Notes: generated from the letters alone by a model not told the origin. A DNA stretch of 33,436 nucleotides from Bacteroidales bacterium (GCA_017999895.1 JAGNKY010000018.1:14530-47965); one strand, 5' to 3'; numbered from the stretch's first letter, positions 7,610 through 16,760 are shown. Made by a program: numbers and translations.

Positions 7610-8897
7610 AATATTGGTATTTGCTATATTTATCTTTTTGTTGCCTGCTGTAAAATTATCCGGACAGAAAAATATAAATTCTCCGTACTCACGCTTTAAT
7701 CTGGGTATATTAAATAGGCCAGGCACATTCAGAAGTCTTGCTATGGGCGGCATAAGTATATCTGCTCGTGACAATAATACCATAACATTCACAAATCCTG
7801 CATCCTATACCAGCTTTGACACTTCGTCATTTGTTTTTGATATGGGTATGGATCTAAGTTCTCTCACAATTAAGTACCCAAAAAACAGTTATTCGACAAC
7901 CGATATGAATTTCAGACATATACTTATGGGATTCCCTCTGAGTAAAAAAATATGTGTTGCTGCAGGTGTTATCCCGTATAGTAACGGATATTATTATATT
8001 TCAGAAACAATTACAAAAAATAACCTTGGTTGGGATCCTATAACCGGGGATTATACTTCAATGCATAAGGGTTCCGGAAGTATTGCAACTTTTTTTGCCG
8101 GAACAGGAATTGACATAACCAAAAATCTATCGGCAGGATTAAATTTCAATCTTCTTTTTGGCAATCTGGAACGTTTGAATCAGTTTGAGCTGGCTGAATA
8201 TCAGACTTCATTTCACCAGAGCGCAACAGAAAATTTCAATATCAACGGTTTTAATTTCGATTATGGAATCCAGTACACAAAAAATATAAAAAAGGATTAT
8301 TTACTGACCTCAGGTGTTTCATTTACATCTTCAAAATATTATAAATCGGATTTTAAAATATTAAAAGAAAGATATTCGGCTTATGTATATCCTCCATTTT
8401 CACCCGATACGCTGTCATATTATAACTCGACATCTAAAGATTCGACCCGACTGCCTGCCACTTTACGTTTCGGAATTTCTATAGGAAAAAAAGATAAATT
8501 CGTTGCAGGTTTTGACTTTATTTACACAAATTGGAGCGATGCTGTCATTCATGGCGGAACTGCCGAAATGACAAACACATATACTTATATGTTAGGTGTT
8601 GAATATATACCTGATAAATATTCGAACATCAGTTTCTTACGCCGGATAGAATACCGTTTGGGCACTCACCTTTCGAATGATTATCTTGTTCTGAACGGCG
8701 TAAATATAAAAGAATATGGAATAAGCGGAGGTTTTGCAGTAAGACTTCAGAATTCACTTTCGAAAGCCACTTTCTTTTTTGACTATACAAACAGAAAAGG
8801 AGATATTTCAAGGGGAGTTCATGATGAAAGTATTTTTTCAGCGGGCGTAAGTCTAAATCTTTACGACTTCTGGTTTATAAAACGTAAATACGAATAA
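7599..8897 (+). CDS. FadL-like outer-membrane beta-barrel protein
   Basis: A 432-aa exported protein with a signal peptide of about 22 residues (hydrophobic run ending in KLSGQ). The mature N-terminus reads NSPYSRFNLGIL, then SLAMGGISISARDNN and FTNPASYTSFD. This pattern (small gly-rich segment, then N-P-A-S-Y) is typical of FadL/OMPP1-like barrels in Bacteroidota. The rest shows alternating hydrophobic/aromatic strands through NLYDFWFIKRKYE. The start overlaps coaX by 11 bases, and lptC follows with a gap of 54 bases or less. I recall this coaX / barrel / lptC order as common in the phylum. The substrate is unknown. A role connected to envelope lipids is only suggested by the lptC neighbour. 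Confidence 0.75.
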   Translation: MRNKILVFAIFIFLLPAVKLSGQKNINSPYSRFNLGILNRPGTFRSLAMGGISISARDNNTITFTNPASYTSFDTSSFVFDMGMDLSSLTIKYPKNSYSTTDMNFRHILMGFPLSKKICVAAGVIPYSNGYYYISETITKNNLGWDPITGDYTSMHKGSGSIATFFAGTGIDITKNLSAGLNFNLLFGNLERLNQFELAEYQTSFHQSATENFNINGFNFDYGIQYTKNIKKDYLLTSGVSFTSSKYYKSDFKILKERYSAYVYPPFSPDTLSYYNSTSKDSTRLPATLRFGISIGKKDKFVAGFDFIYTNWSDAVIHGGTAEMTNTYTYMLGVEYIPDKYSNISFLRRIEYRLGTHLSNDYLVLNGVNIKEYGISGGFAVRLQNSLSKATFFFDYTNRKGDISRGVHDESIFSAGVSLNLYDFWFIKRKYE

Positions 8898-8951
8898 GTG
8901 CTATCTGATATAGATAATCATAAAACTATCTCTGCTATTTCTAAGTTAATA

Positions 8952-9491
8952 ATGAAAAAGCTTTATTATTTCCTTATTTTTATTCCTTTTTTATTTTCAT
9001 GCGAAAAAAACATCGAGACAATAAGAATATCGGATATTGAATCACTGCCTTCTCAGACTGTAAAGGATTTGGTTACAGTTTATTCCGATTCGGGTTTGAC
9101 TCAGCTTGTAATGTCAACACCGCTTGTTGAAATATATTCCGACCGTAAGCCGCCTTATTCTGAATTTCCCAAAGGCATAAAAGTTCTGTTTCACGATGGC
9201 AATCCTGAACCTATTGCCACTATTTCATCCAAATATGCACGTTTCTATGAAGACAAAAAAATCTGGGAACTTAAAGACAGTGTAGTAGCCGTTAATGAAA
9301 AGAATGAGATTCTTGAAACTGAACTTCTTTACTGGGATCAGGAAAAGGATCTTATATATACTGAAAGATTTGTAAAAATTACAAGCGAGGATCAAATTGT
9401 AATGGGCACAGGATTTGAAGCTAATTCACGTCTTACAAAATGGAAAATCCGCAATGTGAGTGCCACTATTTACCTCAGAGAGGAAGAATAA
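8952..9491 (+). CDS. lptC: LPS export protein LptC (lipoprotein form)
   Basis: LptC is the bitopic component that passes lipopolysaccharide from LptBFG to LptA in the periplasm. The frame is open from a GTG at 8898, abutting the previous stop. I chose the ATG at 8952 because it places MKKLYYFLIFIPFLFSC at the very N-terminus, a clean lipoprotein signal with the cysteine at residue 17. The product is then 179 aa. The mature part reads STPLVEIYSDRKPPYSEFPKGI, then ISSKYARFYEDKKIWELKDSVVAVNEKNEILETELLYWD, the beta-jellyroll pattern of the LptC/KDO2 family with its W.L.D.V.......L.T..L.W signature. Lipid anchoring in place of a transmembrane helix is the usual Bacteroidota form, to my knowledge. 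The other lpt genes are not in the window. Confidence 0.9.
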   Translation: MKKLYYFLIFIPFLFSCEKNIETIRISDIESLPSQTVKDLVTVYSDSGLTQLVMSTPLVEIYSDRKPPYSEFPKGIKVLFHDGNPEPIATISSKYARFYEDKKIWELKDSVVAVNEKNEILETELLYWDQEKDLIYTERFVKITSEDQIVMGTGFEANSRLTKWKIRNVSATIYLREEE

Positions 9492-9535
9492 ATTTATTAA
9501 ATAATATTTTGCGGGAAAAGAGGTAAATTTGTTAC

Positions 9536-10801
9536 ATGGACAGTTATCTAATTATAATTTTAGCCGTTATATTTTGTGCATTCTTCTCCGGGATGGAGAT
9601 TGCTTTTGTTACATCAAACAAGCTCAGGATAGAACTCGATCTTAAACAAGGTTCTTTTGGCTCAGGCATATTAAAAATCTTTAGTTCGAATCCAGGTCAG
9701 TACATCGCAACGATGATTATAGGCGAGAATATCTGTCTTGTCATTTATAGTATTATTATTTCAGGCTTACTGACGTCATTTTTTAGCCCTGTAATAGGTT
9801 CAGATGCTCTAATTCTGATTATTAATACTTTAATTTCAACAAGCCTGATTCTGATTGTGGCGGATTTTCTTCCAAAAGCTATTTTTCGTCTCAGTCCTAA
9901 TTTTTTTCTTAAGATTTTCAGTTTTCCTACGTTTATTTTTTACATTATTTTTTATCCTATTTCAAAGGCAACTCTTTTTATATCTAATTTGCTTATAAGG
10001 CTTTTACCAGGAGGCAACTCGACAAAAAAAAGAGGAGAGAGGAATATTGTTTTCAGCAAAGCCGATCTCGACCATTTTGTCTCTATAAACAATCTTGAAA
10101 GTATAATTAATGAGGCGGAAAGGGATAATATAAAGATTTTTCAGAATGCACTTGATTTCTCGAATGTCAAAGTGAGAGAATGTATGATTCCAAGAACAGA
10201 GATTGAGGCTGTGGAAATCAATAGCAGTATAGAGGCTTTAAAGGAAAAATTTATTGCTACCCGTTATTCAAGAATACTTGTATATTCTGAGACTATTGAT
10301 CAGGTGGCTGGTTATTTCGAGCTGAAGGATATTTTTAAGAATCCGCCTGATATAAAGTCAGGTTTGCGGAAGCTGGCTATTGTACCTGAGACCATGCCAG
10401 CAAGTAAGTTATTAAAGCAATTTGTAGATGAAGGTATAAATATTGCCGTTGTAGTTGACGAGTTCGGAGGTACTTCGGGTATGGTCACAATAGAGGATAT
10501 GCTGGAAGAGATAGTAGGCGACATACAGGATGAGCACGATACCGATGAGCTTGTTGAAAGGCAGGTATCTTCAAATGAATTCATTTTTTCAGGGAGGCTT
10601 GAGATTGATTATATAAATGAGAAGTATGCGCTCGGCCTACCCGAAGCAGATGATTATGAAACACTTGCCGGACTGGTTCTCTATTATCATGGAAGCATTC
10701 CTCAACAAAATGATATTATACGTATAAATAACTTCACAATAAAGATTTTGAGAACTACCGCCACACGCATCGACATTGTAAACCTGAGATTGGATCAATA
10801 G
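9536..10801 (+). CDS. CNNM/CorC-family protein (DUF21, CBS pair, CorC_HlyC)
   Basis: A 421-aa membrane protein often labelled hemolysin or transporter-associated. The DUF21 domain has hydrophobic segments at residues 1-23, about 60-85, 88-115 and 120-155, and includes FSGMEIAFVTSNKLR near 17-31 and GENICLVIYS. A CBS-domain pair follows, with VRECMIPRTEIEAV and IAVVVDEFGGTSGMVTIEDMLEEIVGDIQDEHD. It ends in a CorC_HlyC domain, with YETLAGLVLYYHGSIPQ. Relatives include magnesium/cobalt efflux proteins (CorC/CNNM) and the gliding accessory protein GldE, so ion transport is likely but the substrate is not fixed. It lies 44 bases after lptC and ends before a bidirectional terminator. Family call is firm; a specific gene name is not justified. 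Confidence 0.9.
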   Translation: MDSYLIIILAVIFCAFFSGMEIAFVTSNKLRIELDLKQGSFGSGILKIFSSNPGQYIATMIIGENICLVIYSIIISGLLTSFFSPVIGSDALILIINTLISTSLILIVADFLPKAIFRLSPNFFLKIFSFPTFIFYIIFYPISKATLFISNLLIRLLPGGNSTKKRGERNIVFSKADLDHFVSINNLESIINEAERDNIKIFQNALDFSNVKVRECMIPRTEIEAVEINSSIEALKEKFIATRYSRILVYSETIDQVAGYFELKDIFKNPPDIKSGLRKLAIVPETMPASKLLKQFVDEGINIAVVVDEFGGTSGMVTIEDMLEEIVGDIQDEHDTDELVERQVSSNEFIFSGRLEIDYINEKYALGLPEADDYETLAGLVLYYHGSIPQQNDIIRINNFTIKILRTTATRIDIVNLRLDQ

Positions 10802-10972
10802 GTGGGACTTCAGTGTGTGGAATTGATTTTATTTTTTCTTTGGTCCGAATTTTAAAACTGGCGTTCCACAGATTCCACATGGCATCTTTTAACTTATTAA
10901 CTTATTTCTGGTTAATATTTCTTATTTTCAAACTCGCCTGAACTAACCTATGAAATTAAGTTATAGGCTAAC

Positions 10973-11006
10973 AAAAAAGAGAGCGATTGTAAACGCTCTC
11001 TTTTTT
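10973..11006. terminator. Bidirectional rho-independent terminator
   Basis: GAGAGCG (10979-10985) and CGCTCTC (10994-11000) form a perfect 7-bp stem around an 8-base loop. Six A residues precede it (10973-10978) and six T residues follow (11001-11006), so it can end transcription in both directions. It sits between the convergent CNNM/CorC gene and susD and serves both. Confidence 0.92.
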
Positions 11007-11046
11007 AGTCTTATTATTTTATTACAAGATTATAAAATGCCACTAC

Positions 11047-12618
11047 CTATTGAAGACCGCCTCCATCCCACCAGACCCTCTGCTTATGAGAATCTTCGCC
11101 CATACGTTTAACAGCTGCCTCAACATTCGTCTTGTTGAGTGTATACTCTGATGTCGGGTATTTAAACCTTGCAGCTACGTCACTGCCTGATTCGTTTCCG
11201 GGAGAAGGAGTAAAGATTATTTCAGCACCATCAATTATTGCTGTAATCTGGCCTGGTTTTACAAGTGATTTGGGATATCCTGTTCTCCTGTATTCAGCCC
11301 AGGCTTCATGAGGCTGCATGAGAAGGTGAATATATTTCTGTGTAATTACCATTTCCTTTTTCCCTTCAGTTGTAGCGCTATTAAATCTTGCCATAACTTC
11401 TGTAATATATGCATCGCCTACATCTGTTGCCCCCCATTTTTCAAGTGAAGCTCTGACGCCTTTCTCAAACCAGTCTGCATCCCATCCCTCAACTTCAGAA
11501 ACCATAAAGCATACTGTTGGATAGTCAAGAAATGTTGTTGGAAAGGTTGGATCCAGAATAATAGGATTAACACTATAAAGGCTTACTCTTGTGCTCCCAT
11601 GAGTTGACCACCACTTCTGCGTAAGGACATCAGACATTCCATAAGGAACACCTTCTTTGTCAGTTTTAAAGGTGGTAAATACAGGATATCGGGGATCTCT
11701 CAGACCGTTGAAAGGATTAACAAATGACATATAGTTATTGCCTTTTATCAATTCCATGAACTGAGCTGTGTAAGTGAAGTCGTTTCTCCCCTGCACATAA
11801 AAGCCATTATACCATGGAGCTTCATTTGGAGCGCCTGACGATGAAAACCTGCACATAGCATTGTCATCATTGCTTTCCATTACTCCATCATTTATGGCAT
11901 CCTGAGCTTCTGTAAGATATGATGGATCTACGTTCGATGCCCTGAGGGCAATACGAAGTCGTAACGAATTGGCAAATTTAATCCACTTTTCAAGATCACC
12001 ACCAAATAATATATCGCCGATCTCAAATCCATCAGTAGTTGAATTTATTAGCATTGTCTGAGCTTCATTTAATTTAGCTATCAATTCGTCATAAATATAT
12101 TTTTGCTGATCATAAACAGGTTGTGGATATTTAGCTATATCGAGTGCTTGCGTATAAGGAACATCTCCAAAATAGTCAGTCATCAACTGGAAGACCCAGC
12201 ACTTCATTATTTCTGCGATAGCAATCTGCATATTGTTATCGCCATATAAGCTGGCATATCTCTCCTTAGTTGCAGGATCGGTATTTAGTTTAATAATCTG
12301 CTGAAGGTTATTCATATAAATATAGTTGTTTCTGAAGAACCCGTCAGTAGTACCGGCTCTGAAAGCATACCTGTCTTCTGAAGTATAATTTCTCTGAGCA
12401 AAGTGCTGGCAGGTAAGTGATGACTGACGTCCGGCATACCATACATCGAAATCGTTATATGCAAAATCGCGGATAGCCTGGGTTAAAAGAGCTGGAGTTG
12501 AAGCTTCCGTTGCAGCATTTGGATTTTTGTTGATTTTATCAAAGTCCTTTTCACATCCTGCAATGAATAGCAGTAAGAAAGCTGCAATCAATACTTTATA
12601 TTTAAATATCATATTCAT
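11047..12618 (-). CDS. SusD/RagB-like outer-membrane lipoprotein
   Basis: The surface lipoprotein partner of the adjacent SusC-like transporter. SusD proteins cap the barrel and deliver bound nutrient. It has 523 aa, with a signal peptide ending in LLLFIAGC (lipidated cysteine at residue 22) and then EKDFDKINKNPNAATEAS, the N-terminal signature of the SusD-like_2 group. Other marks are LMTDYFGDVPYTQA and, near the C-terminus, VITQKYIHLLMQPHEAWAEYRRTGYP, also typical of that group. TPR-like helices should form the body. Two Met codons open the frame (12618 and 12612) and either could serve. It follows susC by 11 bases and ends at a terminator. No glycosidase, peptidase, regulator or sulfatase lies nearby, so the substrate cannot be inferred. 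Confidence 0.95.
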   Translation of the reverse strand: MNMIFKYKVLIAAFLLLFIAGCEKDFDKINKNPNAATEASTPALLTQAIRDFAYNDFDVWYAGRQSSLTCQHFAQRNYTSEDRYAFRAGTTDGFFRNNYIYMNNLQQIIKLNTDPATKERYASLYGDNNMQIAIAEIMKCWVFQLMTDYFGDVPYTQALDIAKYPQPVYDQQKYIYDELIAKLNEAQTMLINSTTDGFEIGDILFGGDLEKWIKFANSLRLRIALRASNVDPSYLTEAQDAINDGVMESNDDNAMCRFSSSGAPNEAPWYNGFYVQGRNDFTYTAQFMELIKGNNYMSFVNPFNGLRDPRYPVFTTFKTDKEGVPYGMSDVLTQKWWSTHGSTRVSLYSVNPIILDPTFPTTFLDYPTVCFMVSEVEGWDADWFEKGVRASLEKWGATDVGDAYITEVMARFNSATTEGKKEMVITQKYIHLLMQPHEAWAEYRRTGYPKSLVKPGQITAIIDGAEIIFTPSPGNESGSDVAARFKYPTSEYTLNKTNVEAAVKRMGEDSHKQRVWWDGGGLQ

Positions 12619-12629
12619 ATTATTTCAGA

Positions 12630-15600
12630 TTAAAAGTTAAAGTTAAGGCCTAAACCGTATGTTGCAGTGCTTGGAAGATATCCGCCTTCTATACCCTGTG
12701 CGTTACTGCCGGCCATCTGCAGATATTCAGGATCGAAGTGTTTTGTTGCAGCACCAAAAATTGCCAGATTGCGGCCAAATGCAGAAAGTCTTAAACCCTT
12801 TATTGGGCCTGTCCATCTGGCAGGGAAATTATATCCGAAACTAATTTCCCGTAGTTTAATAAAGTCTGTATCGAATATACTTTGCATATCGGGTCCATCA
12901 TAATGTTGTTCTGCCCAAATCTGACCATCAAGCCTGGTGGTATTCTTAATCGGAGTAGGACTTACGTTCCCTTCTGCGTCCAGATAAGTTATCTCCTTTG
13001 TTACGCTATTATAGGATCCATATACGCCGTCAATAAGTATTCCCCCTCCATCATCTACATCGTCCCTTATATTTTTGCCCTTTTCATTAATTTGAGCGGA
13101 TTCTTCAAGAATGCCAGAATACATACCCCACATATATGATAAGTAATACATGTGACCGCCTTTCTGTGCATCAAACAGAACATTCAGATCAAATCCCTTG
13201 AACCTAAAAGTATTTGTCAAACCTGCAGTTAAATCTGGAGTTACTTGAGCTAATGGCTTGATTTCTGATGGTATATAATTACCACTTGGGCCAACGATAA
13301 CATTTCCAGCTTCATCTTTCACATAATCAGTTCCATAAATAATAGGATATGTCATGCCTACGTACGCTCCACTCTGAACTTTGAAAGGACCGGCTCCAAG
13401 TGTCAGATAATCAAGGCCTGGCCCAATTTCTTTTACAGTATTGTTAAGTGTAGCCAGATTAAATTGTATATCCCATGTCAAACCGCCTGACTTAACCAAT
13501 GTTCCACCCAAAGCGACTTCAATTCCCTTATTGACCATCTTACCGGCATTTATATTTTTAAAACCATATCCTGATGCGCCGGAGACTCTTACTGCAACTA
13601 TTTGATCAACTGTTTCTTTATAGTAATAAGATACATCAAGGTTGATTCTGTTTTGTAAAAATCTTAATTCTGCACCAACCTCCCATGAATTGGTTTTTTC
13701 AGGCTTAAGCTTGTCATTTGCAAGAGTATTCGAAAATCCCATTCGCGGGTTTAACACACCATATATATCTGTAAATGAAGTATTTAATGTAACATAATTG
13801 AGTAATTCATAAGGGTTTGTATCATTTCCTACTTGTGCAACACCCCCGCGTAGTTTTGCAAATGAAAGGATGTTATTGCCTTTCAGAGCATCAAGTTCGG
13901 TTATTATAAAACTAACTGTTGCAGAAGGATAAAAATATGAACGACCTCCGCTTGGTAATGTTGATGACCAGTCGTTACGGCCTGTTAGTTCAAGGAAAAG
14001 CATACTTTTATAGTCTAAACTGGCGTTTCCATATAGGCTATTAACCCTTTTCCATGACTGATAGTCATATACATTAGGTTTATTATAAGAATTTGAAAGA
14101 TTATAAAGGTCAGCTATCATCAGACCGCCAACTGACACACCTCCATCCCTGTAATATTTATTATCACGTCTGTTGCCGCCAAAAAGAGCTGAAATTCCGA
14201 ACTGATCTCCACTGAAACGTTTATCCAATGTAAAAAATAATTCACTATTAATCTCTAAATTCGTGTAAGCACTCTTATAGTATTCAGAGGTGGCCTGTGA
14301 ACCGATAGCCATTCTTTCTTCGGTAAAGAACTTATAAAAATCGAGGCCCATTCTTCCAGTCAATTTCAGCCATGGCGTAAATTTCAATTCTGCCCCATAG
14401 TTTCCATAGAAACGATCGCGTCTGTCATTTTCGTAGTTCTCATATCTCGACCAATAAGGATTATCGGTATAAGCCGGGGTGGGATCATCATACCAATTTC
14501 TGTTCCATGTACGCTGAGCACCTCCCGGTGTTTTATAATTCTCCAGGTCTTTATAATCAAGATTTGTATGTATCCATTGCCACATTTTTTGTACCGGGTT
14601 CCTATCGCCATAACCGGTTTCAGGTCTTCCTACAGCAACATTCTGAATATAATTGGCATTTATCCATGTGTTAAGGTATTTATTAACACTAATATTTCCA
14701 TTAAGATTCACTGTATTTTTCTTCAGTGTACTTTTCGGGTAAATCCCTTCTACATCCATATTTGTATATGAAATACGCAGGCCACCATTATTATTGCTGG
14801 CATTTATTGCAACGTTATTCGTATAATTCACGCCCGTTTTGAAGAAATAAGTATAATCATGGTCAGGATATACCCAGGGAATCTCTTTAAGGTAGTGCTC
14901 TGTATCCCACTCATCAAAAGCATTCCATGGAAGTATCATAACCGAAGGGTCGAGCTTGGGGCCCCAGCTTTCATCTATTTCATAGGAAGGATATAAATAA
15001 TCTTTCCCGTCAATTGTTATTTCATTGAAACCTCCATAACCTCCGCCATAGAGTTTCTGATATTTTGGAAAATACTTGGCTTTTTCGAAGCTCACGCTTG
15101 AGTTGACGGAAACACCAAATTCTTTTCCAGCTGAAGTTTTACCTTTCTTGGTAGTTACCATAACAACTCCGTTTGCGGCTCGTGAACCATAAAGTACAGA
15201 AGCGCTTGCACCCTTCAGAATAGAAATAGATTCGATATCATCAGGATTAATATCAGCGGCCAGGTTACCAAGGTCATATCCTCCTGCTCCTGTTGCACCG
15301 TATGAATAATCAGAATTATCTATCGGCACACCGTCCACTACAAATAGAGGCTGGTTATTCTTTGTTAACGAAGTGTTTCCACGTATATTTATTTTTGCAC
15401 CACCACCTATTTGCCCTGAAGAGGATGCCACCTGAACACCGGCAACACGTCCTGAAAGGTTATTAATGACGTTCTGTGTCCGGACTTTTGCAATCTCATC
15501 ACCCTGGACATTCTGAACAGCATAACCCAGCGCTTTCTTTTCGCGTGAGATTCCAAGTGCTGTAACTACAACTTCGCTTAATCCAATTGTTTCGGATTCC

Positions 15601-15896
15601 ATGACTACATTAATTACAGATCTGCCTGAAATCGGAACCTCCTGTTTTTTCATGCCTATATATGTAAAAACAAGAGCATTGGCATCTGCCGGCACAGTTA
15701 TTGAATACTTACCATTCGCATCAGTAACCGTACCTATTGAAGTGCCTGGTACTTGAACGGTAACCCCTGGAAGAGGTGCTCCTCCCTCTTGTTCAGAAGT
15801 AACCGTACCTGTAATGACTCTGGTCTGCTGTGAAAACAATGCTGTTGCACAAATAAACAACAAACCAATCAACACCGTTAGTTTTTTCATAATCAT
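12630..15896 (-). CDS. SusC/RagA TonB-linked outer-membrane transporter
   Basis: A 1088-aa TonB-dependent transporter that imports a ligand presented by the SusD-like partner. The signal peptide KKLTVLIGLLFICATALFSQ is followed by a carboxypeptidase-regulatory-like domain at about residues 26-110 (GTVTSEQEGGAPLPGVTVQV, GTVTDANGKYSITV). The TonB box region has LSEVVVTALG near 104-113. The plug has NVINNLSGRVAGVQV, INIRGNTSL, PLFVVDGVPIDN and SILKGASASVLYGSRAANGV, the SusC plug signature. The barrel ends in LGLNFNF with a terminal aromatic. No STN domain precedes it, so signalling to an anti-sigma factor is not indicated, and no such gene is near. The second Met at 15890 gives the more usual MKKL start. 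Its leader contains unusual palindromes. Confidence 0.97.
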   Translation of the reverse strand: MIMKKLTVLIGLLFICATALFSQQTRVITGTVTSEQEGGAPLPGVTVQVPGTSIGTVTDANGKYSITVPADANALVFTYIGMKKQEVPISGRSVINVVMESETIGLSEVVVTALGISREKKALGYAVQNVQGDEIAKVRTQNVINNLSGRVAGVQVASSSGQIGGGAKINIRGNTSLTKNNQPLFVVDGVPIDNSDYSYGATGAGGYDLGNLAADINPDDIESISILKGASASVLYGSRAANGVVMVTTKKGKTSAGKEFGVSVNSSVSFEKAKYFPKYQKLYGGGYGGFNEITIDGKDYLYPSYEIDESWGPKLDPSVMILPWNAFDEWDTEHYLKEIPWVYPDHDYTYFFKTGVNYTNNVAINASNNNGGLRISYTNMDVEGIYPKSTLKKNTVNLNGNISVNKYLNTWINANYIQNVAVGRPETGYGDRNPVQKMWQWIHTNLDYKDLENYKTPGGAQRTWNRNWYDDPTPAYTDNPYWSRYENYENDRRDRFYGNYGAELKFTPWLKLTGRMGLDFYKFFTEERMAIGSQATSEYYKSAYTNLEINSELFFTLDKRFSGDQFGISALFGGNRRDNKYYRDGGVSVGGLMIADLYNLSNSYNKPNVYDYQSWKRVNSLYGNASLDYKSMLFLELTGRNDWSSTLPSGGRSYFYPSATVSFIITELDALKGNNILSFAKLRGGVAQVGNDTNPYELLNYVTLNTSFTDIYGVLNPRMGFSNTLANDKLKPEKTNSWEVGAELRFLQNRINLDVSYYYKETVDQIVAVRVSGASGYGFKNINAGKMVNKGIEVALGGTLVKSGGLTWDIQFNLATLNNTVKEIGPGLDYLTLGAGPFKVQSGAYVGMTYPIIYGTDYVKDEAGNVIVGPSGNYIPSEIKPLAQVTPDLTAGLTNTFRFKGFDLNVLFDAQKGGHMYYLSYMWGMYSGILEESAQINEKGKNIRDDVDDGGGILIDGVYGSYNSVTKEITYLDAEGNVSPTPIKNTTRLDGQIWAEQHYDGPDMQSIFDTDFIKLREISFGYNFPARWTGPIKGLRLSAFGRNLAIFGAATKHFDPEYLQMAGSNAQGIEGGYLPSTATYGLGLNFNF

Positions 15897-15914
15897 TAAG
15901 TTTAAGGTTCAAAA

Positions 15915-15936
15915 GACATATTTACTTAAATATGTC
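15915..15936 (-). promoter_or_regulatory. Perfect hairpin in the susC leader
   Basis: GACATATTT (15915-15923) and AAATATGTC (15928-15936) form a perfect 9-bp stem with a 4-base loop. It lies between the proposed -7 box (15954-15961) and the susC start, so it would be the first structure in the mRNA. It could be a leader hairpin, a small-RNA target or a dimeric repressor site. The palindrome is seen directly; its function is inferred. Confidence 0.55.
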
Positions 15937-15953
15937 ATACATAATTAACTCGA

Positions 15954-15961
15954 CAAACATA
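15954..15961 (-). promoter_or_regulatory. susC -7 box (TATGTTTG)
   Basis: The minus strand reads TATGTTTG, an exact match to TAnnTTTG, 57 bases before the upstream susC start and 63 before the MKKL start. Transcription would begin near 15947. No TTTG is found at the ideal -33 spacing; only a T-rich stretch on the minus strand (15984-15987) is near it. Confidence 0.55.
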
Positions 15962-15989
15962 AATAAAAAAATAATTAATAATTAAAACA

Positions 15990-16015
15990 TAACAAAATAT
16001 TTTAATATTTTGTTA
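15990..16015. promoter_or_regulatory. 26-bp perfect palindrome upstream of the susC promoter
   Basis: Arms of 12 bases (15990-16001 and 16004-16015, containing AACAAAATATT and AATATTTTGTT) are perfect inverted repeats separated by two T residues. The palindrome lies 29 to 54 bases upstream of the susC -7 box, where an activator of transcription would bind. It also lies downstream of the DUF3109 gene. It is very AT-rich, so chance cannot be excluded, but its length and position make an operator plausible. No regulator gene is adjacent. Confidence 0.45.
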
Positions 16016-16104
16016 ATAAATTTTTAATTTTTATAAAGTACTATGCCTTTTTTATAAATTTCTATTAAAGCTTTAGCAATAACAATAATAAATACAAACT
16101 CCAA

Positions 16105-16671
16105 TTATTTTTTAATCTTTAGGGCAGCAAGGCATATTTGTCTGTAATTATCCTCGCCCATTTCTCTTTTCAATGACTCGGAAAGAAACTCATAAAGATA
16201 AATCCCTTCTCTCCTCCCTTTCTCTCTTCCGGCCTGACACAAAGGCCATTCCTCTACATTTACGGCAGTTAATTCACCGATATGCTTTAACCTTACCGGG
16301 AAAAGATGACACGACAAAGGCTTCCTGAAATCAACCTTACCTTCCTCCCATGCTTTCTCAATGGCACATTTAAATATTCCATTCTCGTATATTGTATAAG
16401 CACATTCCTTATTGTCAATCAATGGAGTAACTGATTCTCCTTCAATATCTATAAGGCTTGTCCCTTGAGTCGCAACTGCTTTGCGGCCTTCTTCTTTCAT
16501 GTAAGGAAATATTTTGTTTTTTATTTTTTCGAGTATCACAACCTCATCTGCTGAAAGAGGTGCACCTGCATCACCATACCTGCAACAATTACCTGAGCAT
16601 AATGGAAGATCACAGGCAAATTTCTTCTCCAGTAAGTCGGAACTGATAATATAATTTCCTATCTGAAGCAT
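16105..16671 (-). CDS. DUF3109 family cysteine-cluster protein
   Basis: A 188-aa soluble protein with conserved cysteines: C20, C25, C29 and C30 in FACDLPLCSGNCCRYGDAG, then NKECAY, FKCAIEKAWEEGKVDFRKPLSCHLFPVRL and EEWPLCQAG. The spacing resembles YkgJ-like zinc- or iron-binding clusters, and the whole pattern fits DUF3109, which is common in Bacteroidota. The biochemical role is not established. There is no signal peptide, so it is probably cytoplasmic. It lies 89 bases after gpmI on the same strand and may be the last gene of that run. Confidence 0.88.
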   Translation of the reverse strand: MLQIGNYIISSDLLEKKFACDLPLCSGNCCRYGDAGAPLSADEVVILEKIKNKIFPYMKEEGRKAVATQGTSLIDIEGESVTPLIDNKECAYTIYENGIFKCAIEKAWEEGKVDFRKPLSCHLFPVRLKHIGELTAVNVEEWPLCQAGREKGRREGIYLYEFLSESLKREMGEDNYRQICLAALKIKK

Positions 16672-16760
16672 GGCATTTTCTTTATGCTTACTTTGCGCCT
16701 TCTGTGTAACTTATTTTGTATAGGTGACCCCAAAGAGAATTTACAGGGAGCAGCAAAAAA

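Noticed and set aside
8898..8951. 18-codon N-terminal extension of LptC from a GTG start
   Set aside because: It would bury the lipoprotein signal MKKLYYFLIFIPFLFSC inside the protein. The ATG at 8952 gives a proper lipobox at residue 17.
9524..9531. TAAATTTG, a perfect -7 box just before the CNNM/CorC gene
   Set aside because: It lies only 5 bases before the ATG, so transcription would start inside the coding region. No -33 element is at the right distance, and the gene is better explained as part of the coaX-lptC transcript.
10816..10879. Inverted repeat TGTGGAAT ... ATTCCACA downstream of the CNNM/CorC gene
   Set aside because: The arms are only 8 bases with 48 bases between them, and the strong bidirectional terminator nearby already explains the junction.
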